Shown: in pieces, positions 5,528 to 5,817 of the stretch
How the letters are laid out: each line of letters begins with the position of its first letter
Position numbering within the stretch: the stretch's first letter is position 1
Assembly: GCA_017560705.1 (NCBI GenBank)
Contig: JAFZEK010000042.1
Span: 1-5,817 of the forward strand
Length of the DNA stretch: 5,817 nt
Direction: 5' to 3'
From: Bacteroidales bacterium
GTDB lineage: Bacteria > Bacteroidota > Bacteroidia > Bacteroidales > P3
Made by a program: the position numbers and the translations under genes
Notes under the pieces: model-generated
What the model was told of the DNA's origin: nothing
What the model saw: only the letters and a program-made list of their open reading frames with translations
Database searches by the model: none

Positions 5528-5817
5528 GCAATTGTATTATACATCTTTTTCTTGTTCACAGACAGCAACCACTTAACAGACAAAATCGGTATTGTGAACA
5601 TCATCGGTACGATAGCGATTGTGTCGGGCGTTGTTCTTCTTGGAATTCAAGAGCAGAAATTATCTAAACAGGAAATTAGCTTTAATGAGAATAAAAAGAA
5701 ACACCGCCTTGGCGCTTTGGCGCTGCTGTTTCCCATTGCCTACACGCTCGTGGATGCGCTTTCCATGGTTGCAATGGGTATTACGGTATCCGGAGAAACG
5801 GAAGTTAGTATTCCCGA
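5528..5817 (+). pseudogene. Headless fragment of DMT/EamA-like transporter, cut by window end
   Basis: The frame is open from just after a TAA at 5510-5512 to the end of the window, with 96 codons after the terminator. It reads as part of a drug/metabolite transporter: a hydrophobic start (IVLYIFFLF), then DKIGIVNIIGTIAIVSGVVL as one membrane segment, a polar, lysine-rich linker, and HRLGALALLFPIAYTLVDAL opening the next segment. This matches the end of the first EamA repeat, the linker and the beginning of the second repeat. About the first 100 or more residues expected for the family are missing: upstream there is only the mutase terminator. The first in-frame ATG is at 5765; TTG 5552 or GTG 5594 would still give an incomplete protein. 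Only 1 of 13 isoleucine codons is ATA, against 20 of 23 at the start of the mutase gene, and GCG and CTG/CTC codons are frequent. This suggests a foreign, possibly Firmicutes-like source. A truncated acquired gene is the best reading; a misjoined assembly is the main alternative. Confidence 0.6.

Noticed and set aside
19..5571. Ten-base direct match ACAGCAACCA at 19-28 and 5562-5571, considered as element ends or attachment sites
   Set aside because: Ten-base matches are expected by chance several times in a window of this size, and there is no target-site or inverted-repeat structure around them.
5377..5604. Minus-strand frame spanning the mutase end and the terminator
   Set aside because: It would translate through the perfect terminator stem and antisense to the conserved C-terminus of the mutase. 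The better reading past 5528 is the transporter fragment on the plus strand.
140..5619. Shared GCGATTGTG near 151-159 and in the transporter fragment, considered as a duplicated segment
   Set aside because: The match is only nine bases, does not extend cleanly, and falls in different reading contexts.

Overview
The window looks like an AT-rich Bacteroidota chromosome segment, most likely order Bacteroidales. The signs are a lipoprotein with a DUF4369-like domain, a Bacteroidota-style LpxH, a TAnnTTTG-type promoter motif, weak or absent Shine-Dalgarno sites and heavy use of ATA for isoleucine. I cannot name a genus from this sequence.

Layout: positions 1-353 hold no intact gene. They contain a perfect 11-bp inverted repeat, a short open tail that may be a decayed gene end, and an imperfect 32-bp tandem repeat carrying a promoter-like motif. 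A solitary AAA+ ATPase of the AAA_14/DUF4143 type follows at 354-1697. Positions 1698-2160 are a 463-bp gap. It holds a minus-strand relic that reads like the C-terminus of an outer-membrane beta-barrel protein, and a long hairpin with a T-rich tail. Three codirectional, closely spaced genes come next and probably form an operon. They encode a small lipoprotein with a DUF4369-like domain but no thioredoxin domain (2161-2928), an LpxH-type UDP-2,3-diacylglucosamine pyrophosphatase (2938-3708), and a phosphoglucomutase/phosphomannomutase (3743-5485). A strong intrinsic terminator (5498-5527) closes the operon. Directly after it, with no start codon of its own, is a fragment of a drug/metabolite (EamA-like) transporter that runs off the window edge. 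Its codon choice differs from the rest of the window.

Function: the operon joins envelope biogenesis (lipid A synthesis by LpxH, an exported lipoprotein) with sugar-phosphate interconversion (the mutase supplies glucose-1-phosphate for nucleotide sugars and glycan). The ATPase is an accessory gene of a multicopy family with no settled function. The two flanks and the 1.7-2.1 kb gap look like places where genes have been gained, cut or lost. I found no convincing new multi-gene system. The most unusual signals are the headless transporter fragment, the beta-barrel relic, the tandem repeat over the ATPase start, and the lipoprotein that lacks the usual redox domain.
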